NCBI GenBank assembly: GCA_977006965.1
Contig: OZ345371.1
Location: forward strand, 806,001-870,000
Length of the DNA: 64,000 nucleotides
Direction: 5' to 3'
Origin: Phymatolithon calcareum
Lineage: Eukaryota > Rhodophyta > Florideophyceae > Hapalidiales
Shown in pieces: positions 52,277 to 62,725 of the stretch (positions within the stretch are counted from its first letter, which is position 1; every line of letters begins with the position of its first letter). The translations under genes and the position numbers were made by a program. Under the pieces are notes generated by a model. The model was not told the DNA's origin. It worked only from the letters and a program-made list of their open reading frames with translations, and did not search any database.

Positions 52277-52489
52277 TGTCTTAAAATAAGATTTTTTATT
52301 TCTGTGTTGATCCCCTTCTCTATACAGTTTGTATTGAAAAAGAAAATTAGATTTGTATTTTTAAATTAATATCTTCTTTTCGTCTTGGAAGCGTTGGTGA
52401 CCAGCGCATCTGATGACGGCTGGCCCACCTTTTCGGGCAGAAAGTATATTTGGCTTGATTCTGTCTGGTGATGAGTTTTTTTGATGGGT

Positions 52490-52965
52490 CTACAAGAACC
52501 ATGTGTCCCAACTGGAAAAAAGTCGTCACCGTTCTAGGCATATTCTACTGGCATTGAAAATTTTCGGCTTCCTTAATCGGAATGACATAAAATCATATCA
52601 ATGTCTGTAGCCACATCAAACTCTTCTGCCGGGGTCCATGTAGGCTTCTTCAGGATTTTGTTGAGTGTTCCAACAGTCCATGAACCTTGACTGCCCATTT
52701 CTTCAATTGGCTTCAGTGGGTTTCTCGGAAATTGGCCAACAAACCACCTTGCGGAAAGAATTCTGCATCTGCTTTCATTCATCCTCACTGCTTGCTGCGG
52801 TATTCTTGGCGAACGTAATATTCCTGGTGTGGTGCTCTTCTTGCTGCTCCCGTACGCGCCGGAGGCCAGATATATCTTTCATGTCAGTTGTTGTGTTTGA
52901 TTCCAGTGTCCAGTCGAGATTTTCAAGTTCTAGATCTTCCCCTGCGTCTTTTGTCTCCTTCTACA
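52490..52965 (-). mobile_element. L-D LINE 3' end
   Basis: Minus-strand readings MRMNESRCRILSARWFVGQF and EEMGSQGSWTVGTLNKILKK match the L-D C-terminus at 5763-6000 and 28016-28210. The UTR block accatgtgtcccaactgg lies at 52499-52516. It is 5' truncated near 52965. Confidence 0.65.
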
Positions 52966-53006
52966 GTCGCTTGCTCTCCATCATCAGGCTCTTCAAGAGC
53001 GTCAAG

Positions 53007-53282
53007 CTATTGTATAGCAACAGCATACCTGACAGAACAGTAGCTCAATACATGATTGGCATGCATGGGGTTTTTGTTGCAGTTGGGTTGCACGGAAAAA
53101 GAGTTCTTCATCCCTTTCGCAGGCTTCCTTTTCTTCTCAGTGGGAGTGAAATGGATTCTAACACTGCTCTCGATCATAAACGTACGATCTGAATTGACTG
53201 CACGCTGACGAGTATTAGTGGAGTTAAATGAGTTATCGATGAGTTGGTCGGCCAGCGCCTCATGAAATCTTCGCTGCGTCAT
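53007..53282 (-). pseudogene. Unassigned 91-codon frame
   Basis: Reads MTQRRFHEALADQLIDNSFN then HFTPTEKKRKPAKGMKNSFS. The order 'F..ALADQLI..N' followed by a basic segment and Cys/His-poor tail is reminiscent of the C-terminal part of some DDE transposases (PiggyBac-like), but no catalytic region is present and the match is by memory only. It lies between two L-D pieces. Confidence 0.25.
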
Positions 53283-53284
53283 TT

Positions 53285-53463
53285 GCTAATCAGGCTCAAA
53301 ATGGACCCCTGCAGAGGAGATCAACGGGGTCCGAGCCATTGACGCGATACTAAGTAATTCTGATTAAGGAACCGAAATTTCGAGTGTAGTAGAGTGCTAA
53401 GAAAGGTGCCGACTTTCCTCACATTCGGACACATGCCTTCTCAATAAATCTACTTAATTACGA
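53285..53463 (+). mobile_element. L-D 3'-end stub
   Basis: The sequence ccattgacgcgatactaag.. through taagaaaggtgccgactttc and TCTCAATAAATCTACTTAAT matches the reverse complement of 27713-27900. It is 5' truncated and has no coding part. Confidence 0.6.
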
Positions 53464-53765
53464 TTCGGGTCAGAAATAAGAGTCAGCTATCAACCAGGCA
53501 AATTTCCAGAAGAGATGTGCTACACGAAACAAAAAGTCCTGGGTACAGGATTTCTTCTACACATCCGAACTATCTTGGCGGAATCGATTACACATGTTAA
53601 TTTGACCATAGGCCAAACAATATGTCTCATTTACTTCTGGATGAGGGACTGAAAGCTCAAAACTTGAACTTTCATCTTCGCGTTGTCGCCAACGCACAAG
53701 GCTGCACCGTTTCCATTGGATAACTGTAGAGGTACTCGAAATAAAATAATGAGGAAACTCACTAC

Positions 53766-54462
53766 ATGGCAATCTCTAGCCAAACCTACTACTCATCTGT
53801 TACGAGTACGACGGCGCTCTGTAAGCATGTCGTCGTATTTTCTGCAACGCTCGACAAACAACACTCCCGCACTAACCACTCCGAAATCATGGAAAAGAAG
53901 GAGCTCTTGCCACAGGTGGTAGACTACGCTAGATCAAGCTTTGACGACACTGTCAACGTCGTGATCTCCCACAACACGTCCATGGACAAGGCGCACCTCG
54001 TGACGAAACGCAACAAGTGCGCGAAGCACGTTTGTACGCTTTTAGTTGCTTGGTGCAGCATCGGTATCGTTGAACCGGTGGAACAAGCACTAGTTCAGGG
54101 ACGTGCGGATGTTGAAAACGTGGACCAAGCAGCATGGGGCCAATACCACGCGTGTAGCAGTCACTGGAGACCAGCTCGTGCAGGATGATTTGGTGCCGTT
54201 TGATCTTATGGCTAGACCGGGTCGCAAGCGCAAGAAGCCCTACATTCCGTCCGAAATGAAGGCCCGTCATTGCTCCTCGTGCGGAAACACTGGTCACTTT
54301 TCGTAGACCTCCGGAAGATCTAACATCCACAACGCCGTCGAGGCGAAACGAAAAGAAATCGACAAAGAAGCTCATCCCATGATCATCGACCTTACCGCCT
54401 GCGATGATGGAGATGCTACTTGCGACGAGGATCTAAAGCGTAGAGAGCAGCAAGCACAATAA
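53766..54462 (+). pseudogene. Zinc-knuckle protein remnant, possibly the end of a MULE-type transposase
   Basis: Two frames: 53766-54188 (KELLPQVVDYARSSFDDTVN, NVVISHNTSMDKAHLVTKRN) and, after a shift near 54100, LKTWTKQHGANTTRVAVTGD, GRKRKKPYIPSEMKARHC and SSCGNTGHFS, a CCHC zinc knuckle (CxxCGxxGHxxxxC) whose last Cys is lost and which is followed by an in-frame TAG (54304). The same frame then stays open to TAA at about 54460 (EAHPMIIDLTACDDGDATCD). A proline/lysine hinge plus zinc knuckle at the C-terminus is usual in Mutator-like transposases, but no DDE core is visible upstream, so the family is inferred. Confidence 0.4.
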
Positions 54463-54618
54463 ATTTTAATGTACCGTAGATTGCTTTGACAAACGGATAA
54501 GTAGAAGTTTGGCTATAGTGAGTAATGATAGTACGCTTGACCAGGGATGAGTAGTAGATTTGGCTAGAGATGGCCATGTAGTGCATTTCCTCATAAAATA
54601 ATGGCTATCTCAGTCAAC

Positions 54619-54822
54619 CCTTGTTTTTGGAGACGTGAGAAAACATGAGCTTCTTTCACGAAAATGACGTAGGAAAATGTGAACTTGGTCCGATAAATAT
54701 TTAATAGTTCAACTGGAATTGAGCATTTTCTCCGCTCATATTACTTGCATTCAAACTGAGTCCTATTGGCCAGATGATCTTCCCAACTCGATCAACTTTC
54801 AACTTATAGAAACCTGATGCAG
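54619..54822. mobile_element. Half copy of the 26375-26962 element
   Basis: About 205 bp matching 26755-26962 in inverted orientation: end cttgttttt.gagacg.gaga, centre aacta..aaatattta and inner part gatcatctggccaata. The other end is missing. Confidence 0.6.
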
Positions 54823-55383
54823 CACTGGAGGAGCGAAAAATCTTTGTATGAGGGTTTTTGTAGTCGAAATTGTGGTTTGAACCAAATTTTCGTATGATTT
54901 GGCCCTAGCCAAGGACAACATAGGTTGAAAGCGTCCCCAAATGCGCTAACAGCGCCCGCAGTAGGTGGATATGATATTACACTTATTTTGGAAGCAATTC
55001 GATCCAAAACATGCTCCCTACTATCGAATTGTTTTCGTAAAAGCCGACACAGGTCAGAGACAGGCTCCGATTCTGTGAATATCCTCAGGCACCCGCAGAG
55101 GCAGGTTACATGTTTAATGGAGTTACGGACAAATATGCTTATTTGACAGCTTTATCGTCTACTGGGTACGATCTTGCGCAAGCTGTTGTAATTTGGTGCG
55201 CTGTATGGCGCTTTGGAAAGGTGATGGAGCTCGTCGGAGATGCGGAACGAACAAAAGACGACTGAAAAGACCATTTCGATTTGAGGAGAGACCATTAGCT
55301 GAAAAGAAGGCCATGCGCTAAGGTACAGGGAGGAGAGAGCTGAAGGATGAATGCCAGAGCGGACGCCGTAGAGTCGAAGATCT
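54823..55383. other. No supported gene
   Basis: Short frames only; one (54925-55146, plus) reads ALTAPAVGGYDITLILEAIR. No domain, repeat or RNA is recognised. Confidence 0.4.
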
Positions 55384-56412
55384 TCACTGCTGCAGTCCTT
55401 GTGTTATAATTTCTGTTGGGAGTTGACCGTTATACTTAGTGCTGAAAATGTTAGATATGTCGGTAGTCAACAAACGCGTACGTAAAACTACAGCCGGGAG
55501 AAAAGAACGGAGATGACCCGATACAAGGTCGTGCCCTGGGCCTTGAATGGTACATCCACGCAATCGCTGCCATGATAAGCAGAATGTATGAGGGTTTTCT
55601 GGACTCGTGTTAGCGGTAGATATACGCCTACGTTTCCGGGATGCCTGAAAATGGTGAAAACTGTTCGAAGAGGGTGGCACAAAAGAATTGGTTTCGATTT
55701 TGAATGTGAAGCCTGCTTCCCACGCATTGTCTCTCCAAACGGCTGAGCTCTGATGCAGAATAGGGAAATTACCGGTACAAGGTGTTAGGCCCCTTCCAAG
55801 CAGAGTTTTGCGTTCTCCAGAACTTCGAACATCAACCCCGAGTACCTGAATTGCGCGCAATGTCCGCGTTCGATCGGAACGCTCCTTGTACACTCCAGTC
55901 TCCCGGTCATCGGTGTCCATGGAAAGGGCGTCGCAAAAGTCTTTGTAAGAATTAAAAACGATGTCAAGCTGATATGATTTGGAAGCGCTCGGGTAATGGG
56001 CGTGGTACTCAGAGGGATGAAATCGGCAAGAAATATTTCTTTGGGATCGTAAATGCGAATAAAGAAGGCAGAACTCACGAAGAGTACAGTCTGTGGACTG
56101 GGACTGGAGCAAGACTTGTACCACGCTGTTTCCCTCAAAAAGACATACCGGTTGTTGTCTAATATCAGCACCGCCAGCTCGAACGGTGGCCACAGCACGG
56201 GCTCTTGCAAAAAGAAGACATCGCTGTACTGCAGCAGCGTCCGTTTCATCGCTTTGGCTCTGTTTCGATTCCCGCACTTGTTTTTCCGCCATATCCATTC
56301 GAGCAGATAGGCTGGTGAGCCTGATGACTAAGTCTGCGTGAGATGCGCGGAGCTCACTCACAGCATCAGAGGAAGCTGTTGGTAGTCGGGAGTATGTGTT
56401 ACATGAAGACAT
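55384..56412 (-). CDS. Hypothetical protein, 342 aa
   Basis: I do not recognise it. The frame opens with ATG at 56412 directly after a TGA in the same frame and stays open for 342 codons, long for this region. Residues about 12-60 (AVSELRASHADLVIRLTSLS, ARMDMAEKQVRESKQSQSDE) look like a coiled coil. The middle reads SYQLDIVFNSYKDFCDALSM and RTRTLRAIQVLGVDVRSSGE; a basic patch RKRRR near residue 255 could be a nuclear signal. It diverges from the transposase gene at 57.2 kb and may be a second gene of that element or a host gene. It has no membrane segments. Confidence 0.5.
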   Translation of the reverse strand: MSSCNTYSRLPTASSDAVSELRASHADLVIRLTSLSARMDMAEKQVRESKQSQSDETDAAAVQRCLLFARARAVATVRAGGADIRQQPVCLFEGNSVVQVLLQSQSTDCTLREFCLLYSHLRSQRNISCRFHPSEYHAHYPSASKSYQLDIVFNSYKDFCDALSMDTDDRETGVYKERSDRTRTLRAIQVLGVDVRSSGERKTLLGRGLTPCTGNFPILHQSSAVWRDNAWEAGFTFKIETNSFVPPSSNSFHHFQASRKRRRISTANTSPENPHTFCLSWQRLRGCTIQGPGHDLVSGHLRSFLPAVVLRTRLLTTDISNIFSTKYNGQLPTEIITQGLQQ

Positions 56413-56847
56413 TCAAAGTTGCGAGCCATGCATAGATTGCATAGGGTGGACAGTGGCTCCGTGCGGGGCGAGTTGTGTTATTCGACTTGAGTTCTCCGGG
56501 AACCGAGGCGCAATACGTCGAGCGCCCCCGCGGAATACATTTTGGGGACAGCGATGAGACAGCATTGTCGGAGGCTCTGACTGCAGGCTATTCTGCACCT
56601 GGCCGGGGGAAACATGTTCCGGAGCAAGTGCGGGGGCAGTTTCTGACCCGGAAAATGTTCCCCTCCGGGAGTTGAGCTCTGAAGGACACATGAAGAGCAG
56701 ATCACCAGTGAAGCGATTAATTTGAGCGAGATATAAGCTGGAAAATGGATCGCGTCTGCGATTGAAGCTCTGGCTTGAGGTAAATGTATCGGGAGGTTTG
56801 CTACTTATGACCCTCCGTGAAATTAAAGGGAGTAATGTCGTCGTCAC
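56413..56847 (-). other. Open frame directly upstream, same frame as 55384-56412
   Basis: 144 codons (RRVISSKPPDTFTSSQSFNR, GDLLFMCPSELNSRRGTFSG), rich in Ser, Pro and Arg, ending in TGA immediately before the ATG at 56412. It is either 5' leader DNA or the N-terminal part of the same protein cut off by a nonsense change. The first ATG-like start is uncertain. Confidence 0.3.
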
Positions 56848-57363
56848 TTCTCTTTGATGTGCACCCTAGACGGCGGGAGTTTGAACCACCTCTAAAATAG
56901 GTTGGGAAGATATTATTTCTCTATCGCACAGTATCAGGAATTTGGTAGTGATATGAGAAAAACTCGTTCAAAGGCGGATCAATCTGGACTTTGAAAGCCT
57001 CCCAGTTTTTGGTCTCAAAGCGGAACACAAAAGTCCCTACAGCCTTTACTCTGGACGTAGGGGTATATTAGCGTACGTTACAAAGGCATTCGCCCCGATA
57101 AATGCCTCTATCACGTGCCTTACTCTGCGAAGGCTCTATCTCCAGTTGTCGTGTAGCCCAAGGTCAATCTCTCCATCATCTCGCTGTCCAGTACATCGTC
57201 TAGGACAATTATTGTGAAGTGGTCCACTGTACAACGAGGTTCCAGTGCACACCTGGGTAAGTATTCAGACGCCGGATTAATCTGCGAAACAAACACGACT
57301 CGAAGAAGAATCGAGCCAATTTGCTTCTTTGCGGCCTTCCTTGCGCGTGAAACTGTCTATCCA

Positions 57364-59232
57364 ATGCCCGACAACCAAGAAGTGGAAATGTCTCCACCGC
57401 TACGGAAGCGTAAACGAAGAAGCAGATTTAGGTTCGGCGACTCACGCCGAGGTGTTCTTGCGGGGAGTGGAACTGGCAGAGGGAATATGACGGAAATTGG
57501 GACGGTCAACATGCAGCATTGCGATAGAAATGATACTGGCGCTGTATCTATAGCGAAACCGCTTGAGCCGACTGAGGATCCCAGTATGGCTTTCGGAGAG
57601 GAGACCTCCTCTGACTGTTCAAAAGGTATTCTGCCGGTGGAAGAGGTTTTCTCCGACGAACCTGCTGGAGAAGCGGATGAGCCAGGCGACGTGATGGCTG
57701 ACGTGATGAGATCGGAGCGCTCGAATGTTTTTCAGTCTATCAGCGTATCAGAAGATGCTACTCCTGGATCACGCATCCGTTTGAAACTGGACTATTGGCG
57801 CGTTTTGTGGGGTATTCTTCTGACAACAGGTAGTCAGAAATTAACCAAGTTCCAGTATCAAGCAACCAGAATGGTGGGCGACGTGTTTCAGCGTTTGCCA
57901 TCACAAACATCAGGGTCATGGAGGAACACCGAGATGAATGAAAGTGACCTACAGCTAGAGAAGATCAACATTTCTTGTCTACCTCATTATACAACACTCT
58001 CAAATATATTCAAGCCCATTTTATTCAACTCTCTAGCCGTCAGGAGTATTGACTCCATGGAACACGTTGATGTGAACAAGGCCGGGGCGAGACCCAAGTC
58101 CTACTCAGATGACGGAAAACCACAAGTGCCCGTTCGAATCGTCTTGCCCTGTGAATACGCCCGTGCCGACGTAGCGATGAGACCTGTGTTTTCCTTAATG
58201 TTGTCCACAACTCTTCAATCCGCTCAAAGGGCCATGCAGGAACGCGAAAGTGTCAAAATTAGCTCAGATCCCTGTTGCATCGATACTACACCCGTTGTAG
58301 CTGCAAGAGAGTTTTTCTACAGACCATCGCAATACGTGAGCGTAGACGGGGAGAGCGGAAGCTGGTTCGCAGAGGCAGGTGATGAGGTAGAGGCTACTAT
58401 TCTGGGATCTGCAGAATTATGCCCCATTGTTAGCGCATTGTTCAAGGTCAGAGTGACCGAGTCGGGACATGCGAGTCTACGCGGCGTGATTACAAGAGTA
58501 TGGACTGTGCATCATATATCCAGACGCGGATCATTCGAATTTGATCCTCTCTTTGAGGATGAAGTACTGCAACGAGATCGAATTCTCGCTGAGACCTACG
58601 GGTTCGCACAGTACCGGTCACCCATGGACTCGGTTGATGTTGAGATTCCGGATCTCCATATAAGCAATGAGACAGAGTATGATCCGCATAGCGATGAACA
58701 CGATACTGGGCGTCAAAAGAAGAGAAAGCTCACTCCTGCAATGACAGAAGCTGTCAGGAGGCGAAGAGAAGCGTTAAGAGCTCGAAAAGAACAAATGCAA
58801 AATGCTTGGACAAGGTGGAAAAAACCGCTCGTAAAACCGAGTGATGTCGTGTGTTTGCTCCGGCCTTCTGTTGCTGCAGAATCTGGATATTCGAATTCTC
58901 ATGAGGACGCGAGAATTTTCATTGTGCACAGATTCTGGAAAGAAAATGAAGAACGAGCGCGGCATGTTTTTTACGTGCCACAGGGGCGCAATTTAGATCC
59001 CATGCCGTTGGGAGAAAATTCAGAGGTGCTCTACCGTGACGTCATGGACTGCAGGTTAGTGAGCGTGCACAATGGTCCAAGGGGACCGGACCGATTCCAT
59101 CCCGTCAGCAGCCTAGGAAAACTTGAGTCTGGGGAGCCTTACTTTGTGTACCGGTTTCTATTGTTCTGGGACGGTTTTGAGGTGCAAAAAGGGAAATCTG
59201 CGTCCGGGGATGGGTTTACATGGTATGTCTAA
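57364..59232 (+). CDS. CACTA-like transposase, N-terminal part with first catalytic Asp
   Basis: The frame is open from a GTG at 57214; the first ATG is 57364. The N-terminus has a nuclear signal (RKRKRRSR). A long regulatory-type region includes RVWTVHHISRRGSFEFDPLF, QKKRKLTPAMTEAVRRRREA and VKPSDVVCLLRPSVAAESGY. The end of the frame reads VYRFLLFWDGFEVQKGKSAS, where FWDGFE (D at 59170-59172) fits the first Asp of CACTA/EnSpm DDE transposases. The frame ends in TAA at 59230 because of a one-base deletion: the protein pattern (..GFTWYV / LNLPTHAR..) continues in the next frame. GTATGT at 59223 mimics a donor site, but no intron is needed. Assignment rests on motif order; other CMC-type families are possible. 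Confidence 0.65.
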   Translation: MPDNQEVEMSPPLRKRKRRSRFRFGDSRRGVLAGSGTGRGNMTEIGTVNMQHCDRNDTGAVSIAKPLEPTEDPSMAFGEETSSDCSKGILPVEEVFSDEPAGEADEPGDVMADVMRSERSNVFQSISVSEDATPGSRIRLKLDYWRVLWGILLTTGSQKLTKFQYQATRMVGDVFQRLPSQTSGSWRNTEMNESDLQLEKINISCLPHYTTLSNIFKPILFNSLAVRSIDSMEHVDVNKAGARPKSYSDDGKPQVPVRIVLPCEYARADVAMRPVFSLMLSTTLQSAQRAMQERESVKISSDPCCIDTTPVVAAREFFYRPSQYVSVDGESGSWFAEAGDEVEATILGSAELCPIVSALFKVRVTESGHASLRGVITRVWTVHHISRRGSFEFDPLFEDEVLQRDRILAETYGFAQYRSPMDSVDVEIPDLHISNETEYDPHSDEHDTGRQKKRKLTPAMTEAVRRRREALRARKEQMQNAWTRWKKPLVKPSDVVCLLRPSVAAESGYSNSHEDARIFIVHRFWKENEERARHVFYVPQGRNLDPMPLGENSEVLYRDVMDCRLVSVHNGPRGPDRFHPVSSLGKLESGEPYFVYRFLLFWDGFEVQKGKSASGDGFTWYV

Positions 59233-59513
59233 ATTTACCGACCCATGCACGTGCCGCAACCAACGCCGTACGCATTATATCTGTAACCCCTTCCGGGGTG
59301 AAAAGCTTATGTGTGCTCCAACGTATCAAGGAAGACATTGTGCAAGGCATGACTGTTGGATTCGTTGATACTGATGCATTTGGTACTAGACGGCGGATAT
59401 TTTTGGACTTGGTCGGATTTTTGGGCGACACTCCTGCACTTAATGCATCTTTAGACACACTTGGGCACACTGCAACAGCGTTTTGTCACTTGTGCAGGCA
59501 CTCGAGGCACTAA
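59220..59513 (+). pseudogene. CACTA-like transposase, second catalytic block
   Basis: Continues with LNLPTHARAATNAVRIISVT (the 'NLP..R' block), then LDLVGFLGDTPALNASLDTL, where GDTPA (D at 59427-59429) fits the second Asp, and GHTATAFCHLCRHSR, the C..C pair that follows it in the family. A TAA at 59511 ends the frame; a +1 reading across it (GTKLDLLGVDIPGW) suggests another indel. Confidence 0.65.
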
Positions 59514-59543
59514 ACTGGATTTGTTGGGAGTAGATATACCGGG

Positions 59544-61301
59544 GTGGACGACCACGGTATGAAATCATATGCATGCCGTGGATTCTATCAAATGTTGGCC
59601 GTCCGTGATTGCGGTGCAAAGAATGAGTCCTGTAGGGCTTTGGGAATGAAGGATAACTACTCAGAGGGAGATCTTCCACTCCATGCAATGCGTACGGCTA
59701 TGATGACCGCGAGGTCTCAAATTCCACGGACAGAGTGTGGACTGTCTCTACTGAGTGGCTTTCTTGATCCTTATAAAGCATGTCTCGTTGCTCCGGATCA
59801 TCTTCTCACTGGGCATCTACGGGACTGCATTAACGCCGCCTACAAACTGCTTCCCTCAAGACAATACAGGAAAAGCTGTGAGGACTTCATCATCGGGAGT
59901 CTCAGAGACTGTCATCTTCCATTCCAGACTGGACTTTTCGACAAAGAAAAACAGAGCTTGTACGCTATGTCCATGACAGATATATATGCCCTCGGAATGG
60001 TTGCGGAGCATGGGCTCCTCAAGGGATGCGAAGCGATGGGAACTAGGTCCGAAAATTCTCGCTTGCCAAGTCCACAGTGCGAGGAGGCAATTTCTCTAGT
60101 GGGGTCAGCTGCCCGTCTAATAACTGCATTGTGGAGATTGCCGCGTGAGGATCGAGATTCCTGTGATGTTATAGAAGCGTTCCGCGATGACAACGTGTGG
60201 CACTGGGTACACGAGCTTCAGAGCAAAGCACGGGCACATGTTGGTCGCGTACAAAGCTTGTGCTTCATGTCGGACACGAAAGTTTTATCAATCGACGACA
60301 AATCAACTCCAAGAATGGAGAAATTCGAGCTCATGAAGTACAGAACTAACTGCCTTGTGGCGAAGAGAAGTGTTGACAAGCCAAACGTTCATAGAATACT
60401 CGAGCTAGTTCACACAACCCTACCAATGGTTGGACATGTCTCCGTCATCGGGGAGCTCGTCCTGGAAAAGGCCCACCAGAGTTTGAAACGTTCAATCACT
60501 CAAAGCAACCAAAAGGACATTCAGCTTCAGTCAATGAACAGTGTAATATTCAATGATTGGCAGGGGCGCCTAGCAATGATAGTGCAGGATGCACTATCTG
60601 GAGATGATACGGCTATGTTTGGCTGCTATCGGCTTTTCGCTGGGCGAGAAGCTGTATCGAACTTGCCAATAATACTTCCACTACGGCATCGTGAAGAGGT
60701 GAAACAAACTATAGGTCCTCCGTGCTGCGTGCCGGCGTTTCTATTTCCGGAACACAGATCTGTAATATCTTCAAGAGTTTCTGAAATAACACGTGGAAAA
60801 TACTCCTGGGCGTTTGAAGGAAATGTGAAAACAATAAGCCGTGGAATGGACTCTACGAGCGCGATGGGTTTAACTCGCAGTGACGTGTACAAGGCGTTTC
60901 GAAATGCCTGTCTCGCAAAAGAATCGTCTTTGGTCGAGTTCGGTGACACAATTCTTGCGACATCTCAGAATGGGATGCCAATCTCTTCCATTTCAGCGGG
61001 TAATTTTGTCGAAATGTTCACGTACAGGCCAGAAGACAAGAGCTTCCACTGCCCAGTAGTCGTCACCCGCAACATTGCTGGTACAAACTTGCAAGGGAAA
61101 GGGAAGGGTTCTCGATTTGGCGCGCTGCCAGTTTCATCAGGATTAAGGAATTGGACAAAGACCCTGTACTATGGGCCGCTCTGTATCCCTGTTACAAATC
61201 TGTACCTGTCGCTTCACGCGAGGGTGCTGCCAGAGTGTTTAGCTCGTACAATTCCCTTTTCACTATCGGTTCATCTATCTCCTTCGCGCAAGTGGGCTTG
61301 A
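59544..61301 (+). pseudogene. CACTA-like transposase, core with catalytic Glu
   Basis: 585 open codons in the same frame as the previous piece. They begin with GMKSYACRGFYQMLAVRDCG, LSLLSGFLDPYKACLVAPDH and LLTGHLRDCINAAYKLLPSR, and contain VIGELVLEKAHQSLKRSITQ at 60440-60500, where E (60453 or 60465) followed by H..K matches the third catalytic residue of the DDE triad, then SNQKDIQLQSMNSVIFNDWQ. It ends in a wrong-frame tail after about 61150. There is no ATG of its own; it depends on the upstream parts. Confidence 0.65.
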
Positions 61302-61462
61302 ACTTGAGAGTGGCGGGCTACTTACACAACTGTGTTCCTGGGGCGTGCATTCCGGATCGACACAGAACAAGAGTTGACCATTTCGAGGCAGGCCCCATGG
61401 CCTCCGGCAGAGGGTTTTACGTAAGATCATGGTGTAATGGATACCCGCCGCGAAAAGGCTGA
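61151..61462 (+). pseudogene. CACTA-like transposase, C-terminal tail in a shifted frame
   Basis: Reads LDKDPVLWAALYPCYKSVPV, SSYNSLFTIGSSISFAQVGL, LRVAGYLHNCVPGACIPDRH and ASGRGFYVRSWCNGYPPRKG, then TGA. The density of conserved-looking Cys and Gly residues and lack of stops mark it as the true end of the transposase; the upstream frame must shift near 61150. Confidence 0.55.
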
Positions 61463-62022
61463 TTCAGAGGGGTAGAATCCCACGGAACTCCATCAATGAC
61501 ACAGTAAACAAATTGACTTTCCTTCGCGGCTACGAATCCGACTTCTCTGGCGAGCGCAGAACGTAACATTCAAGAAGCGAATCTTAACTACAGTTGTGGT
61601 CTTCAATGGAGCAGTGCCTCGTGTGGTGCTCCCGACATCTAAAAACGAAAGAGAGCCATGGTTCTCTTTACTTCGTACGTAGATGCATGTAATTTTAAAT
61701 TTTCTGACAAAGGAAGACTATGATAGAGTAGGCTGTGTGTCAACTTGGGGGCCAAAACCGAAGATTAAGGTGGTACAGGCGTTCTCATGCCATCGATGTA
61801 TGAAACCAAAACTAAAGGAGATTTCTTGACCTCCTTCGGGGGAGGTAAGAGACCGCATAAGCCGTTGTCCGGGCACAAAAAGGTTTGCGAATATAGAACC
61901 CGCCAAAATGGGCAAATCGCTACCTACAGCATCAACAGGTGAAGTGTAGCGCCATCTTCAGTTCTCGAAAATTTCTCTCTCTATCCTTCATACCCGTTTT
62001 CGCTAACGGGAAAGATCAGATC
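61463..62022. other. Non-coding spacer
   Basis: No gene recognised between the transposase end and the next ORF. A small inverted repeat (cctccttcggggga / tcctttgtcag-like) is not convincing as a transposon end. Confidence 0.4.
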
Positions 62023-62607
62023 ATGACTGATCTTGGCGGAGACGCCAATGCGTTCGTCATGATTATAATGTACTGTTCGCAGATTGGAAATGCCCGCGTC
62101 AAGCTTCAAGTGTGGATGCGATTGTCGACATTTACTGCGGCACCAGAAGACGTTGGACCTAATGTGTTCGAGCAATTTGGCGACTATTTCGGGCACGGTA
62201 CTGCGTGGTTACTTTCTCTCTCCATTGATCAAATTATACGCAATTTTCGAATCAAGCTACAAGTTTGGATGCGGAACTCAGACGCTCTTCAAGAGGATGC
62301 CAACTCCCCAGACACTCCCGATAGACAGGCCATTGATGTCGATATTCCAGCTATTTTAAATGTCGGATTACCTCCTGCAATCCAAGATGAAGACCAATCC
62401 ATGGAGTCCGGACCCATCGCAGGTACCGACACAAACATCCCTGAAGTCCTGCAAGGTTCAACACTTTATGTGCCCAAAAAAGAGGGTTTTCGACTACATG
62501 ACAAGGCTAAGGATTCAGATGCCATGCGCCCAATGAAAAGGAGAAAGATTCTCTACGGGGCGGAGATGAAGTGCAAAACTAGCTGGAAAGATGAACCGAT
62601 GCACTAG
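62023..62607 (+). CDS. Hypothetical protein with a duplicated KLQVWMR segment
   Basis: The frame opens at a GTG (61939); the first ATG is at 62023. It is acidic and ends with a basic nuclear-type patch MRPMKRRKILYG. Two segments, ARVKLQVWMRLST and FRIKLQVWMRNSD, are near repeats separated by about 55 residues, so part of the gene was duplicated internally. No known domain. It lies between the transposase and a convergent ORF and may belong to the same element. Confidence 0.4.
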   Translation: MTDLGGDANAFVMIIMYCSQIGNARVKLQVWMRLSTFTAAPEDVGPNVFEQFGDYFGHGTAWLLSLSIDQIIRNFRIKLQVWMRNSDALQEDANSPDTPDRQAIDVDIPAILNVGLPPAIQDEDQSMESGPIAGTDTNIPEVLQGSTLYVPKKEGFRLHDKAKDSDAMRPMKRRKILYGAEMKCKTSWKDEPMH

Positions 62608-62725
62608 CGGGCACATATTCTGGATGCGTCAATGTTTCACACAATAAATTAGGCTCAAATATCTTTACCACTTGACAGAAAACTGCAGCGAAAAACCACT
62701 CCAATACCATGTTACCACGCTTCTC

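Noticed and set aside
55785-56249. Minus-strand ORF in another frame (154 codons)
   Set aside because: It lies wholly inside the longer 342-codon frame and has no recognisable features.
59223-59228. GTATGT as an intron donor in the transposase
   Set aside because: The reading continues immediately in the next frame with the expected NLP..R block, so a one-base deletion explains it better.
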